Assembly: GCF_001870735.1 (NCBI RefSeq)
Contig: NZ_MORL01000008.1
Coordinates: 223,230 to 287,229 of the forward strand
Source: Arsenicibacter rosenii
GTDB lineage: Bacteria; Bacteroidota; Bacteroidia; Cytophagales; Spirosomataceae
Direction of reading: 5' to 3'
Length of the DNA: 64,000 nt
How positions within the stretch are numbered: position 1 is the stretch's first letter; every line of letters begins with the position of its first letter. Under the pieces are notes generated by a model. It saw nothing but the letters and a program-made list of their open reading frames with translations. It was not told the origin of the DNA and ran no database searches. A program made the position numbers and the translations under genes. This document shows, piece by piece, positions 16,046 to 24,835 of the stretch.

Positions 16046-19000
16046 ATGGCAAAGATTGTACAATGCTTAGCAGTTAGTTTTTTACTACTGCTGACTTCGC
16101 TTCAGATAGGGTTGGCCCAGAGCCGCTCTGTCAGTGGTCGCGTCATGGCGGAAGACGCCGGTATACCGCTCCCGGGCGTCAACGTGGTTATTAAAGGAAC
16201 CCAGCAAGGTACCACCACCAATGCAGACGGGCGGTTTACGGTGTCGATCCCGAACGGCGCCGTTACCCTGACTTTTTCCTACATCGGCTACATCACGCAG
16301 GAAGTAGCCGCCGGTAATCAAAGCAGCGTGGAAGTACGCCTTCAGGCCGATGACCGGTCGCTGAGTGAAGTCGTGGTTGTGGGATACGGTACGCAGCGGA
16401 AAATCGAAACGACCGGTGCCATTGCATCAGTGAAAGCCACCGATCTGGTACAGACGCCGGTCGCTAACGTGGCCCAGGGGCTGCAATCGCGGGTAGCCGG
16501 GGTGCAGGTTAGTCAGAATACCGGTGCACCGGGTGGTAATATCAGCGTCCGTATCCGGGGAACGAACTCAATCAACGGAAACTCAGAGCCATTGTATGTA
16601 GTGGATGGTATTCAGATTTCGAACGGTGGTGGCATCAACGACGTAAGCCCGCTTTCGACCATCAACCCGAATGATATCGAATCGGTCGAAATCCTGAAAG
16701 ATGCCTCTGCTTCAGCCATCTACGGTTCACGGGCAGCCAACGGGGTGGTACTCATCACCACGAAACGCGGTAAATCCGGGGCAACCCGCATCACGCTCGA
16801 CAGCTATTATGGTGTGCAGAAAGTGAACAAAACACTGCCGGTGCTGAACGCGGCCGAATTTGCGCAGCTGGAAAACGAAGTGTTTAAAAACAACTACTAC
16901 CAGAATCCGGCCTCACTCGGGGAGGGCGTAAACTGGCAGAACGTTATTTTCCGCGAAGCACCGATTCAAAGCCATCAGTTATCGGTCAACGGTGGCACGG
17001 AGAAAACACAGCTTGCCCTGTCGGCCAATTATTTCAATCAGGATGGTATCATCATCAACTCCAACTTCAAGCGGTACTCGTACCGGCTGAACGTAGACCA
17101 TAAGGTGAGCAACTGGCTGAAAGTCGGTACCAGCATCATGGGCAGCTATAACGTCAACAACGGCATCACAACCGGGTCGACTACCATCGGCGATGCGGCC
17201 GTAATTACAGGATCAATCCTCGGCGCGGCCGTTGGGGCGCCGCCGACCTTGCAGCCTTACCGCACCGATGGTTCTCTTTTCCCGTTTGGTGAACAGGCCA
17301 ACGGCCAGTATCGGGAAGTGGTAAACCCGCTGAACTTTGCGTCTACGCTGAACCGCACGGATCTCCGGCGGACACTGGCTAATCTCTACGGTGAAGCCAC
17401 ACTGCTGAAAGGCCTGACCTACCGTGCATCGTTCAACGTCGATGTACAGAACAGCCTGCGCGATACCTATTCGCCCCGTTCGATTGTAGCAAAAAATGAC
17501 CTGAACGACAACTCCGGATCCGGATCGAAAACCAACTCGAATTACCTCGCTCTGTTGCATGAAAGCATCCTGACCTACAGCCACAACTTCGCGGATGTAC
17601 ACTCGCTGAAAGCAACGGCCGTATTTGCCACGCAGTCGGAACTGGCAAACTCGAACAGCATCAATGCCACGGGTTTCCCGAATGACGCTACCCAGAACGA
17701 AGCTTTGCAACTGGCCCTGAACCGGACCGTCAGTTCGAGCCGGACGAGCCAGCGCCTTGATTCGTACCTGGCCCGCGTCAATTACGGGTACAAAGACAGA
17801 TACTTTGTTGACCTGACGGCCCGTATCGACGGATCGAGCCGTTTTGGTGCCAATCACAAATACGGTCTGTTTCCGGCAGCATCGGCAGGGTGGCGGATTA
17901 TCGAAGAACCCTTTATGAAAAGCCTGACATGGCTGAGCGACCTGAAACTGCGTGCCAGCTACGGAATCACGGGAAATGCAGCCGGTATCAGCCCGTATCA
18001 GTCCCTGGCAACGGTATCGGCGTCGGGCAGCGATTACAACATCAACCACGCCTATGTAACCGGCATCAATCCGTCGGGCATTGCTAACCCTGATCTCCGC
18101 TGGGAACGTTCGGCACAGGCCGACATTGGCCTTGATATCAGCATATTACGCAACCGCTTCAGTTTCATTGTGGATGTTTACCAAAAAACGACAAGAGACT
18201 TGCTGTATGTAAAATCACTGCCGCTGAGTTCGGGATACAGTACCATCACCGGCAACTTTGCCGCGCTGGAGAACAAAGGTCTGGAGCTGGCTGCCAATGC
18301 CCGCATTCTCGACGGAGCCGTGAAGTGGAACGCCTCGGCCAACATGACCTTCAACCGCAACAAAGTGCTTGATCTCGACGGCGGTACGACCCAGGAGCGT
18401 TTTATTACCACCTATACCATTCTGCGCGTCGGCAGCCCGATGGGCTTGTTCAAAACCTATGTATTCGACGGCATTAACCAGACCGGCGAAACCATTCTGC
18501 CAGGCTACGACGGCCGGTTAGGTGGCCACAAGGTGAAGGACATCAACGGCGACGGTACCATTACAGCCGCCGACCAGGTGATTACCGGTAATCCGAATCC
18601 GAAATTTATTTACGGCTTCTCGACCAACGCCTCCTACAAGGGCTTTGACCTGAACCTGTTCCTGTCGGGTTCGCAGGGCAACGACATTTACAACGCCAGC
18701 CGCCTGTCGTTTGAAATGCCGCTGGGTCAACGGAATATGTTGCAAGGTGTTGTTAACCGCTGGTCGGCAACCAACCCGAGCAACCAGTACGTGAGTGCGG
18801 CCCAGGGCGGTCGTCTGCCGATTACGAATTATGTGGTGGAAGATGGTTCGTACATGCGCCTGAAAAACGTCACGCTGGGTTATACCCTGCCCCGCATCAA
18901 AGGCATCCAGCAAATCCGGGTGTATGTCAGCGCCAACAACCTGCTGACGGTTACGAAATACAGTGGTTTCGATCCGGAGGTGAACACCTATGCCGGTTCG

Positions 19001-19078
19001 AACACCGCCATCGGCATCGACAACCTCGTTTATCCACAAGCAAAATCCTTCCTCGGAGGATTGCAGGTGACGTTTTAG
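16046..19078 (+). CDS. SusC/RagA family TonB-linked outer membrane transporter
   Basis: A 1010-residue outer-membrane protein; start at the ATG at 16046 (a TTG at 16022 would add eight residues). A signal peptide ends near GLAQS (about 25). Next are a carboxypeptidase-regulatory-like beta domain (SVSGRVMAEDAGIPLPGVNV to about 110), the SusC box SEVVVVGYGTQRK, a TonB plug (PLYVVDGIQI, DIESVEILKDASASAIYGS, ANGVVLITTKRG) and a beta barrel ending in an aromatic residue (GGLQVTF). It imports oligosaccharides with the SusD partner directly downstream. Expression is probably controlled by the operator at 15832-15873. Confidence 0.95.
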   Translation: MAKIVQCLAVSFLLLLTSLQIGLAQSRSVSGRVMAEDAGIPLPGVNVVIKGTQQGTTTNADGRFTVSIPNGAVTLTFSYIGYITQEVAAGNQSSVEVRLQADDRSLSEVVVVGYGTQRKIETTGAIASVKATDLVQTPVANVAQGLQSRVAGVQVSQNTGAPGGNISVRIRGTNSINGNSEPLYVVDGIQISNGGGINDVSPLSTINPNDIESVEILKDASASAIYGSRAANGVVLITTKRGKSGATRITLDSYYGVQKVNKTLPVLNAAEFAQLENEVFKNNYYQNPASLGEGVNWQNVIFREAPIQSHQLSVNGGTEKTQLALSANYFNQDGIIINSNFKRYSYRLNVDHKVSNWLKVGTSIMGSYNVNNGITTGSTTIGDAAVITGSILGAAVGAPPTLQPYRTDGSLFPFGEQANGQYREVVNPLNFASTLNRTDLRRTLANLYGEATLLKGLTYRASFNVDVQNSLRDTYSPRSIVAKNDLNDNSGSGSKTNSNYLALLHESILTYSHNFADVHSLKATAVFATQSELANSNSINATGFPNDATQNEALQLALNRTVSSSRTSQRLDSYLARVNYGYKDRYFVDLTARIDGSSRFGANHKYGLFPAASAGWRIIEEPFMKSLTWLSDLKLRASYGITGNAAGISPYQSLATVSASGSDYNINHAYVTGINPSGIANPDLRWERSAQADIGLDISILRNRFSFIVDVYQKTTRDLLYVKSLPLSSGYSTITGNFAALENKGLELAANARILDGAVKWNASANMTFNRNKVLDLDGGTTQERFITTYTILRVGSPMGLFKTYVFDGINQTGETILPGYDGRLGGHKVKDINGDGTITAADQVITGNPNPKFIYGFSTNASYKGFDLNLFLSGSQGNDIYNASRLSFEMPLGQRNMLQGVVNRWSATNPSNQYVSAAQGGRLPITNYVVEDGSYMRLKNVTLGYTLPRIKGIQQIRVYVSANNLLTVTKYSGFDPEVNTYAGSNTAIGIDNLVYPQAKSFLGGLQVTF

Positions 19079-19081
19079 CCC

Positions 19082-19168
19082 ATTCGTGATTGGGCGAATG
19101 AGTGATTGAGTGATCCAGCCGGATTGCACTCCTTTCACTCAATCGCTCAACCACTCAATCACTCAATA
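19082..19168. repeat. Inverted repeat of the TTGAGTGATTG family, copy 2
   Basis: GAGTGATTGAGTG on the left and CACTCAATCACTCAAT on the right form an imperfect hairpin between susC and susD. It is a likely place for transcript processing or partial termination that lowers SusD relative to SusC, though that is inference. Confidence 0.75.
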
Positions 19169-19172
19169 CAAT

Positions 19173-20654
19173 ATGAAGCTCAATAGAAAACTCCTATACC
19201 TTATCCCGCTCATGGCGCTGACAGCTTGTGAGCTTGACGAAACGATTTATTCGTCGATCTATACAGAAGCGTTTTACAAGACAGCGGCGGATGCCGAAAA
19301 AGGGCTGATTGCGGCCTATGACCCGATCGGTGACCTGTACTCGGGCCCGGCCATGACCCTCGTGGCTGATTTCAGCGACGACCAGACCTACCCGCGCGGG
19401 GTGGTGGGCCGCAATACACTGACGCTTTTTTCCTACGACGTGAACTATACCGTCCAGAAAAGCAACGGCCGGACCAACGAGTCGCCGCAGCAAATCTGGG
19501 CATCAGGCTATGATGGTATCGAGAAAACGAACTGGATTATCGAAAAGGTACCGGCGGCGGTCATGGACGAAACCCGTAAGAAACAAATCGTCGGAGAAGC
19601 GTATTTTCTGCGGGCCTTTTACCTGTGGGCGCTGACCAAAAACTTCGGCGACGTGGCCATTAAAACGCAGGCCAGCGTATCGGAGGCCGCGGCCGTAACC
19701 GGCAAAAGCACGAAGGCCGATGTATACAAGCAAATTTACAGTGACCTTGATCAGGCCTATGCGGCCGGTCTGCCGTCATACCCGAACGTAGACAAAGGCC
19801 GGCCATCCAAAGAGGTAGTCAATGCCCTGTATGCCAAGGCGGCTCTGTATAACGAAGACTGGGCCAAAGCGCTGGAAAAAGCCCAGTCGGTTATCACCTC
19901 GGGCAAGTATTCGCTGATGCCGGATGTGCGCAACGTCTACAAATACGATCAGGAAGATGCGGCCCGTATTGAAAACATGTGGGCGTATGAAGTAGATCCG
20001 ATTTCGCCGGGCCGCTCGCACCAGATGGTTGGTCTTTGCGGCCCTCCGGGTAGTGCCGGGCCTGAATATGGTAAAACAACGTTCGGGTCGATGTTTGCCT
20101 ACATGTCGTTTTACCGCTCGTTTAACCCGGCCGATAAACGCCGGTTACTGCTTGATACCAACTACGTTGATAAAGCCGGTAAGATCGTGGCCCAGAAAAA
20201 CATTACTCCGATTACGGCCGACGGTGTCCTGATCAAGAAATATCAGGATCCGGTTTCGACCGTAAATACGATTTCAAACATCCCGATTCTGCGGCTGGCC
20301 GACGTGTATCTGATTGCCGCTGAAGCCGAAGCAAGGCTGAATGGAGCATCGGCTACGGCCTATGGCTACATCAACACGGTCCGTCGCCGGGCGGGTTTGC
20401 CGGACCTGCAAACGGGCCTCAGCAAAGATGCCTTTATTGATGCCGTGATTCAGGAGCGCGCCTGGGAATTTTTTGCCGAGGGCGACCGCTGGTATGATCT
20501 CACACGGACCGGTAAATTCCTGACTGTGATTCCGAAAGCGGTCAACAGCGTCTATCCGTCGCGGCCCGTACTGCCCAAACACAAGTATTTCCCGATTCCG
20601 CAGGATGAGCTGAATGCAAACCCGAAAATGGAGCAAAACGCCGACTGGAAGTAA
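19173..20654 (+). CDS. SusD/RagB family nutrient-binding lipoprotein
   Basis: A 493-residue protein starting at the ATG at 19173, with a lipoprotein signal (YLIPLMALTAC, lipidated C19). The TPR-like helical SusD fold shows in FYKTAADAEKGLIAAY, GEAYFLRAFYLWALTKNFGD (about 141-160), NALYAKAALYNEDWAKAL, ILRLADVYLIAAEAEARL and the C-terminal QERAWEFFAEGDRWYDLTRT, all standard for SusD. The protein sits on the cell surface as the lid of the SusC transporter. A GC-rich hairpin follows. Confidence 0.95.
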   Translation: MKLNRKLLYLIPLMALTACELDETIYSSIYTEAFYKTAADAEKGLIAAYDPIGDLYSGPAMTLVADFSDDQTYPRGVVGRNTLTLFSYDVNYTVQKSNGRTNESPQQIWASGYDGIEKTNWIIEKVPAAVMDETRKKQIVGEAYFLRAFYLWALTKNFGDVAIKTQASVSEAAAVTGKSTKADVYKQIYSDLDQAYAAGLPSYPNVDKGRPSKEVVNALYAKAALYNEDWAKALEKAQSVITSGKYSLMPDVRNVYKYDQEDAARIENMWAYEVDPISPGRSHQMVGLCGPPGSAGPEYGKTTFGSMFAYMSFYRSFNPADKRRLLLDTNYVDKAGKIVAQKNITPITADGVLIKKYQDPVSTVNTISNIPILRLADVYLIAAEAEARLNGASATAYGYINTVRRRAGLPDLQTGLSKDAFIDAVIQERAWEFFAEGDRWYDLTRTGKFLTVIPKAVNSVYPSRPVLPKHKYFPIPQDELNANPKMEQNADWK

Positions 20655-20677
20655 CCATAACAAGGCAATTTAGATAA

Positions 20678-20697
20678 CCCCGCGCTTTAGCGTGGGG
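20678..20697 (+). terminator. GC-rich hairpin after susD
   Basis: CCCCGCGC (20678-20685) pairs with GCGTGGGG (20690-20697) around a TTTA loop. No T run follows, so it may stabilise or attenuate the transcript more than end it. A related hairpin occurs after the GH20 gene. Confidence 0.5.
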
Positions 20698-20782
20698 CTT
20701 ACACCCGACCATGCTTTACAACAGGCATGGAGTTAATGCCGGTACAGGAAAATCTGACCGCCGTAATACTAACCAATACCCT

Positions 20783-21937
20783 ATGCGCAAGCAGAAAAAA
20801 CATAGCCTTTTCACTGCCCGGCTCTTCTCAGGACGCCTGAAGAAACTGGCTGTGCTGTGTGCCTGTGTGGTTGGGCAGACGGTGGCGGCGCAGACGGTGC
20901 CGGTCAGGGAATATCCGGTGGTGATCAATGACACAACCACGTATACCCTGAAACTGGCCGTCGACCCGCAGAACCGGCCGGACTATTTTTACTGCCATGT
21001 CTTTACACCGGTTTGCCTGACAGGTGAATGCAAACCGGTGTATATTAACCTGTACTGGGATTTACTGGGCAATTACACCCGTTTTGACTTTCCGGCCGGG
21101 GAAGAGCTGACCCGAATGGATCACAAGCCGTTTAAGCCGGAAGATTACGACAAGCTTCAGACAATCCTGAGCAATACGCAATCGCTGCTGAAAGACGTTT
21201 CGATGAGCGATCTGGTCAGCAAAGGAACCGAAAACCTGGCCGATTCGGTCGACGCCAAGGCGGGGGCCACTCTGAAAACGGTAAAAAACGAAGTAATCGA
21301 CGGCGCGGTGTATACCTGCTACACCCTCTGGCACATTGCCCACGGCAAGGTGGTACTGACCATGCGTCAGGTCACAGCGTCTATGTCCGATGATGACCAG
21401 TTGCATCGGTTTCTGGCCAGCTCCAACTACCATTACCAGTATTGGGCGATGGACAAGGTGATCGGCACCGACGGAACCGTCAGGCCGGCCTTCAGTGAAG
21501 ATCTGCTCCGGATACTGCGCGGGAAAAACATCTTTACGGCCCGCTACGCCCTGCAACACCTGAATACGTCTTTTTGGGCGTCGGCTGACCGGCAGCGGTG
21601 GCTTTGGGAAACGTACCGGCAGGCCCCGTATACGCTCCAGATAGCCATGCTGAAATACTTACCCGCCCTGACCCCGACACCGTGGCTGATCACACAGGCG
21701 GCGCGGCAGCTGGCACAGGTGAATCCCGAACAAACAGCGCTGCTCGTAACCCTGCTCGAACGCCAGCCTACGCTGACCGACGAAACCCAGCTGATCGTAG
21801 CCGATTTTCTGCCCAGAGTACCGGATACGAAAACGGCCATGCGCGTTTACGATTTACTCCATGCAAAAAAACCGGCAAACCGGCTCGTCAGACAGCGATT
21901 AGCGGACTATGCCCGAACACTCAACCAAACCCGATAA
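20783..21937 (+). CDS. Secreted protein with FMN-binding-type motif, probable ApbE substrate
   Basis: A 384-residue protein with a signal peptide ending near VAAQ (37). The N-terminal third contains CLTGECKPVYINLYWDLLG (78-96), and residues 156-166 read VDAKAGATLKT. This fits the flavinylation motif of FMN_bind domains (D-x-x-x-GA-T), whose threonine (T163 here) receives FMN covalently. An ApbE flavin transferase lies two genes downstream, which supports the assignment. The C-terminal half is helical and repeat-like with no recognised family. It may be a periplasmic electron carrier for the adjacent oxidoreductase; that is inference. Confidence 0.55.
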   Translation: MRKQKKHSLFTARLFSGRLKKLAVLCACVVGQTVAAQTVPVREYPVVINDTTTYTLKLAVDPQNRPDYFYCHVFTPVCLTGECKPVYINLYWDLLGNYTRFDFPAGEELTRMDHKPFKPEDYDKLQTILSNTQSLLKDVSMSDLVSKGTENLADSVDAKAGATLKTVKNEVIDGAVYTCYTLWHIAHGKVVLTMRQVTASMSDDDQLHRFLASSNYHYQYWAMDKVIGTDGTVRPAFSEDLLRILRGKNIFTARYALQHLNTSFWASADRQRWLWETYRQAPYTLQIAMLKYLPALTPTPWLITQAARQLAQVNPEQTALLVTLLERQPTLTDETQLIVADFLPRVPDTKTAMRVYDLLHAKKPANRLVRQRLADYARTLNQTR

Positions 21938-21941
21938 AGTC

Positions 21942-23759
21942 ATGAAGTCTGTTCTGAAGACCATTTTCCTGCTCCTGCTGACGCTCCATGCGGTTGCGCA
22001 GGAACACCTTTTTGTTGAAACCGAGTCCTTTACCGACAAAGGTGGCTGGGTAATCGACCAGCAGTCGTTTGTGGTCATGGGCTCATCCTACCTCATGGCA
22101 CACGGCATGGGTCGCCCCGTTAAAGATGCCGTAACAACGGTCTCTGTTCCGAAACGAGGGAAATACCAGATTTGGGTCCGCACCAAAGACTGGGCACCGT
22201 TTCCGAAAGGCCCCGGCAAGTTTCAGGTTGTGCTCGACGGCAAGCCGCTGAACACGGTTTTCGGCGAAAGCGGCTCCGACGAATGGAAATGGTACTACGG
22301 CGGCGAAACCACCCTGCAGAATGATCAGGTTAGGCTGGCCCTCCACGACCTGACGGGTTTCAATGGCCGCTGCGACGCCATCTTGCTCACCAGCGTGCCC
22401 AAATTCACGCCGCCAAACGCCCTGGAAGCACTTTCGGCGTTCCGCAAAAAAATGCTGAATCTGACCGACAAACCGGCGGATGCCGGACACTTTGACCTGG
22501 TCGTTGTCGGTGGCGGTATTGCCGGTACCTGCGCGGCCATTTCGGGGGCGCGTATGGGCCTGAAAGTAGCCCTGATTCAGGACCGGCCGATGCTGGGCGG
22601 CAACAACAGCTCCGAAGTACGGGTGCATTTGCGGGGCGATGTCGATAAAAACCACTACCCGAAACTGGGCCGTATTGTCCGTGAGATGGACAACGGTGAT
22701 CCCGGCAACGGCCACCCCGACGCCCAGGAATACGGCGATGCCCGTAAAATTGCCATCGTTAAGGGCGAGCGGAATCTGTCGCTGTTCCTGAACACCCATG
22801 TGGATCAGGTCGAGAAGCAAGGCGATAAAATTATAGCCGTAACCGGCCGCGACATTGCCACCAACAAGGAAACGCGCTTCAGCGGCACCTACTTCTCCGA
22901 CTGCACGGGCGACGGCACCATTGCCGCACTGGCAGGCGCAGAATTCCGGATGGGCCGCGAAAGCAAAGCCGAAACCGGCGAATCGCTGGCCGCCGATAAA
23001 TCCGACGACTTTACGCTGGGGACCTCAAACCTCTGGGCTTCACTGGACCGCGACACGGTGTCGGCTTTCCCCGAAACGCCCTGGGCCCTCCCCTTTTCCG
23101 ACGAATATCACATCGACGAAGCCCGCTCCGACTGGCAGTGGGAAACCGGCTTCGGCAACTTCAATACCATCACCGATGCCGAAAAAATCCGCGACCATAA
23201 CCTGCGCGCGATCTACGGCAACTGGTCGTATCTCAAGCACCATAAACAGGCCAAATACGGCAAGAAAGAACTGGCGTGGGTGGCTTACATCGGCGGCAAA
23301 CGCGAGTCGCGCCGGATCATCGGCGATCACGTGCTCAACCAGATGGACATTCAGGAAGGCAAGCAATATCCCGACGGAACAGTGACCGCCACCTGGACCA
23401 TCGACCTGCACTTCCCCGACGAAAAGAACAAACAGTACTTTGACGGGCAGGAGTTTTTTGCGGGCACCAAACACATTAAAGTAGCGCCGTATACCATTCC
23501 GTACCGCTGTCTATATTCAAAAAACGTCAGCAACCTGTTTATGGCCGGCCGCAATATCAGCACCACGCATGTCGCATTCGGCAGCACACGGGTGATGCGG
23601 ACCTGCGGGATGATGGGCGAAGTGGTTGGCTTCGCGGCCTACATCGCGAAGAAACATAACACCTCGCCGCGCGGCGTGTACCAGACCTACTTACCCGAGC
23701 TGATGGGCATCGTCCGGGACGACGTACCGGCCAGCATAACACCCGAAGCGAGGAAGTAA
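21942..23759 (+). CDS. Secreted FAD-dependent oxidoreductase of the PUL
   Basis: A 605-residue protein starting at 21942, four bases after the previous stop. A signal peptide (cleavage after AVAQ, about 20) is followed by a beta-sandwich-like domain (about 21-155) and then an FAD domain. The dinucleotide motif is DLVVVGGGIAGTCAA (185-199), and the LGGNNSSEVRVHLRG segment is typical of the PF12831-type oxidoreductases. GRNISTTHVAFGSTRVMRTCG near the C-terminus matches the family end. It is probably periplasmic and oxidises a sugar hydroxyl; the electron acceptor could be the FMN protein upstream. A paralogue is at 31689-33968. Confidence 0.82.
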   Translation: MKSVLKTIFLLLLTLHAVAQEHLFVETESFTDKGGWVIDQQSFVVMGSSYLMAHGMGRPVKDAVTTVSVPKRGKYQIWVRTKDWAPFPKGPGKFQVVLDGKPLNTVFGESGSDEWKWYYGGETTLQNDQVRLALHDLTGFNGRCDAILLTSVPKFTPPNALEALSAFRKKMLNLTDKPADAGHFDLVVVGGGIAGTCAAISGARMGLKVALIQDRPMLGGNNSSEVRVHLRGDVDKNHYPKLGRIVREMDNGDPGNGHPDAQEYGDARKIAIVKGERNLSLFLNTHVDQVEKQGDKIIAVTGRDIATNKETRFSGTYFSDCTGDGTIAALAGAEFRMGRESKAETGESLAADKSDDFTLGTSNLWASLDRDTVSAFPETPWALPFSDEYHIDEARSDWQWETGFGNFNTITDAEKIRDHNLRAIYGNWSYLKHHKQAKYGKKELAWVAYIGGKRESRRIIGDHVLNQMDIQEGKQYPDGTVTATWTIDLHFPDEKNKQYFDGQEFFAGTKHIKVAPYTIPYRCLYSKNVSNLFMAGRNISTTHVAFGSTRVMRTCGMMGEVVGFAAYIAKKHNTSPRGVYQTYLPELMGIVRDDVPASITPEARK

Positions 23760-23806
23760 TTAAAATTTACGAGGTACGATTTACGAAGTACGATTTTAGC
23801 CTGAAA

Positions 23807-24835
23807 ATGAAACTGACGCTGACACTCCTGTTTTCGCTGCTCTCCCTCCTGCCCGCTATTGGTCAGGGGCATGAGGCTATGCGGGCAGGCGAAACGATGG
23901 TCAGTTTTTCGGGAGAAGCCCAGGGAACTACGTATCATATTACGTATCACGACACTCAACGCCGGCAGTTTAAACGGCAGACCGACTCGCTGCTGGCCGA
24001 CATCGACCTTGCGCTGTCGACCTACCGGCCCGATTCAGAAATCATGCGGTTTAACCGGTCAGGGCAGCATCGGTTTGAATCGGTTCATTTTCCGGCGGTG
24101 CTTGCCAAAGCCAGTGCCCTTTACCGGCAGACCGACGGAGCGTTTGACCCGACCATCATGCCGCTGGCAGACGCTTACGGGTTCAGTGCTGCGTCAAAAA
24201 CGGCCACCGGTGCCATCAATGTCGATTCGCTGCTAAACTATGTCGGTTTTTCAAAGATTACGTTCGATGCCACTACCCTGCGCAGGCAGTCGGCCGGTGT
24301 GCGTCTTGACCTGAACGCCATTGCTCAGGGCTATAGTGTAGATGTGGTATCGTTGTTTCTCGAACAACAGGGCATCCGCCATTACCTCGTCGAAATCGGC
24401 GGGGAAATACGGGCGAAAGGCGAAAAAGGCCCACACCAGTTCTGGACAATCGGGATTGAACACCCGTTACAGCGCGGTCTGATTTACAAAACGTTACGAA
24501 TCCGTGACCGGTCCATGGCCACGTCCGGCAATTACCGCAACCGCAAGGAGGTAAACGGGCTGGTCATGGGCCACATCATTAACCCGAAAACCGGCTTATC
24601 GCAGCCCGGCTTATCGCAGCCCGGCTTATCGCAGCCCGACCCGCTGGTGAGTGCTACGGTGTTTGCGGGCGATGCGGCCACCGCCGATGCGCTGGCCACT
24701 GCCTTCATTGTCATGGGCCTTGAGGCAACACAGCAGTTTCTTAACCAACGGGCCGATCTGGATGCTTATCTCCTCTACACTGATGAGAGCGGGCAACTGA
24801 AACGCTTTTCGACAAAAGGATTACCTGAATTATGA
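23807..24835 (+). CDS. apbE: FAD:protein FMN transferase
   Basis: A 342-residue ApbE protein with a signal peptide (ends near IGQG). It transfers FMN from FAD to a threonine in an exported protein. Family signatures are EAQGTTYHITYHD, DIDLALSTYRPDSEI, GAFDPTIMPLADAYGF, VRLDLNAIAQGYSVD, LVEIGGEIRAKGEK, and GHIINPKTG with DAATADALATAFIVMG. Between the last two is an in-frame insertion of three LSQPG units. Its stop overlaps the next start (ATGA at 24832-24835). The probable acceptor is the VDAKAGAT protein at 20783-21937. Confidence 0.9.
   Translation: MKLTLTLLFSLLSLLPAIGQGHEAMRAGETMVSFSGEAQGTTYHITYHDTQRRQFKRQTDSLLADIDLALSTYRPDSEIMRFNRSGQHRFESVHFPAVLAKASALYRQTDGAFDPTIMPLADAYGFSAASKTATGAINVDSLLNYVGFSKITFDATTLRRQSAGVRLDLNAIAQGYSVDVVSLFLEQQGIRHYLVEIGGEIRAKGEKGPHQFWTIGIEHPLQRGLIYKTLRIRDRSMATSGNYRNRKEVNGLVMGHIINPKTGLSQPGLSQPGLSQPDPLVSATVFAGDAATADALATAFIVMGLEATQQFLNQRADLDAYLLYTDESGQLKRFSTKGLPEL

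Noticed and set aside
17213..18049. A 278-residue minus-strand ORF inside susC
   Set aside because: Shadow frame of the SusC gene with no recognisable motif.
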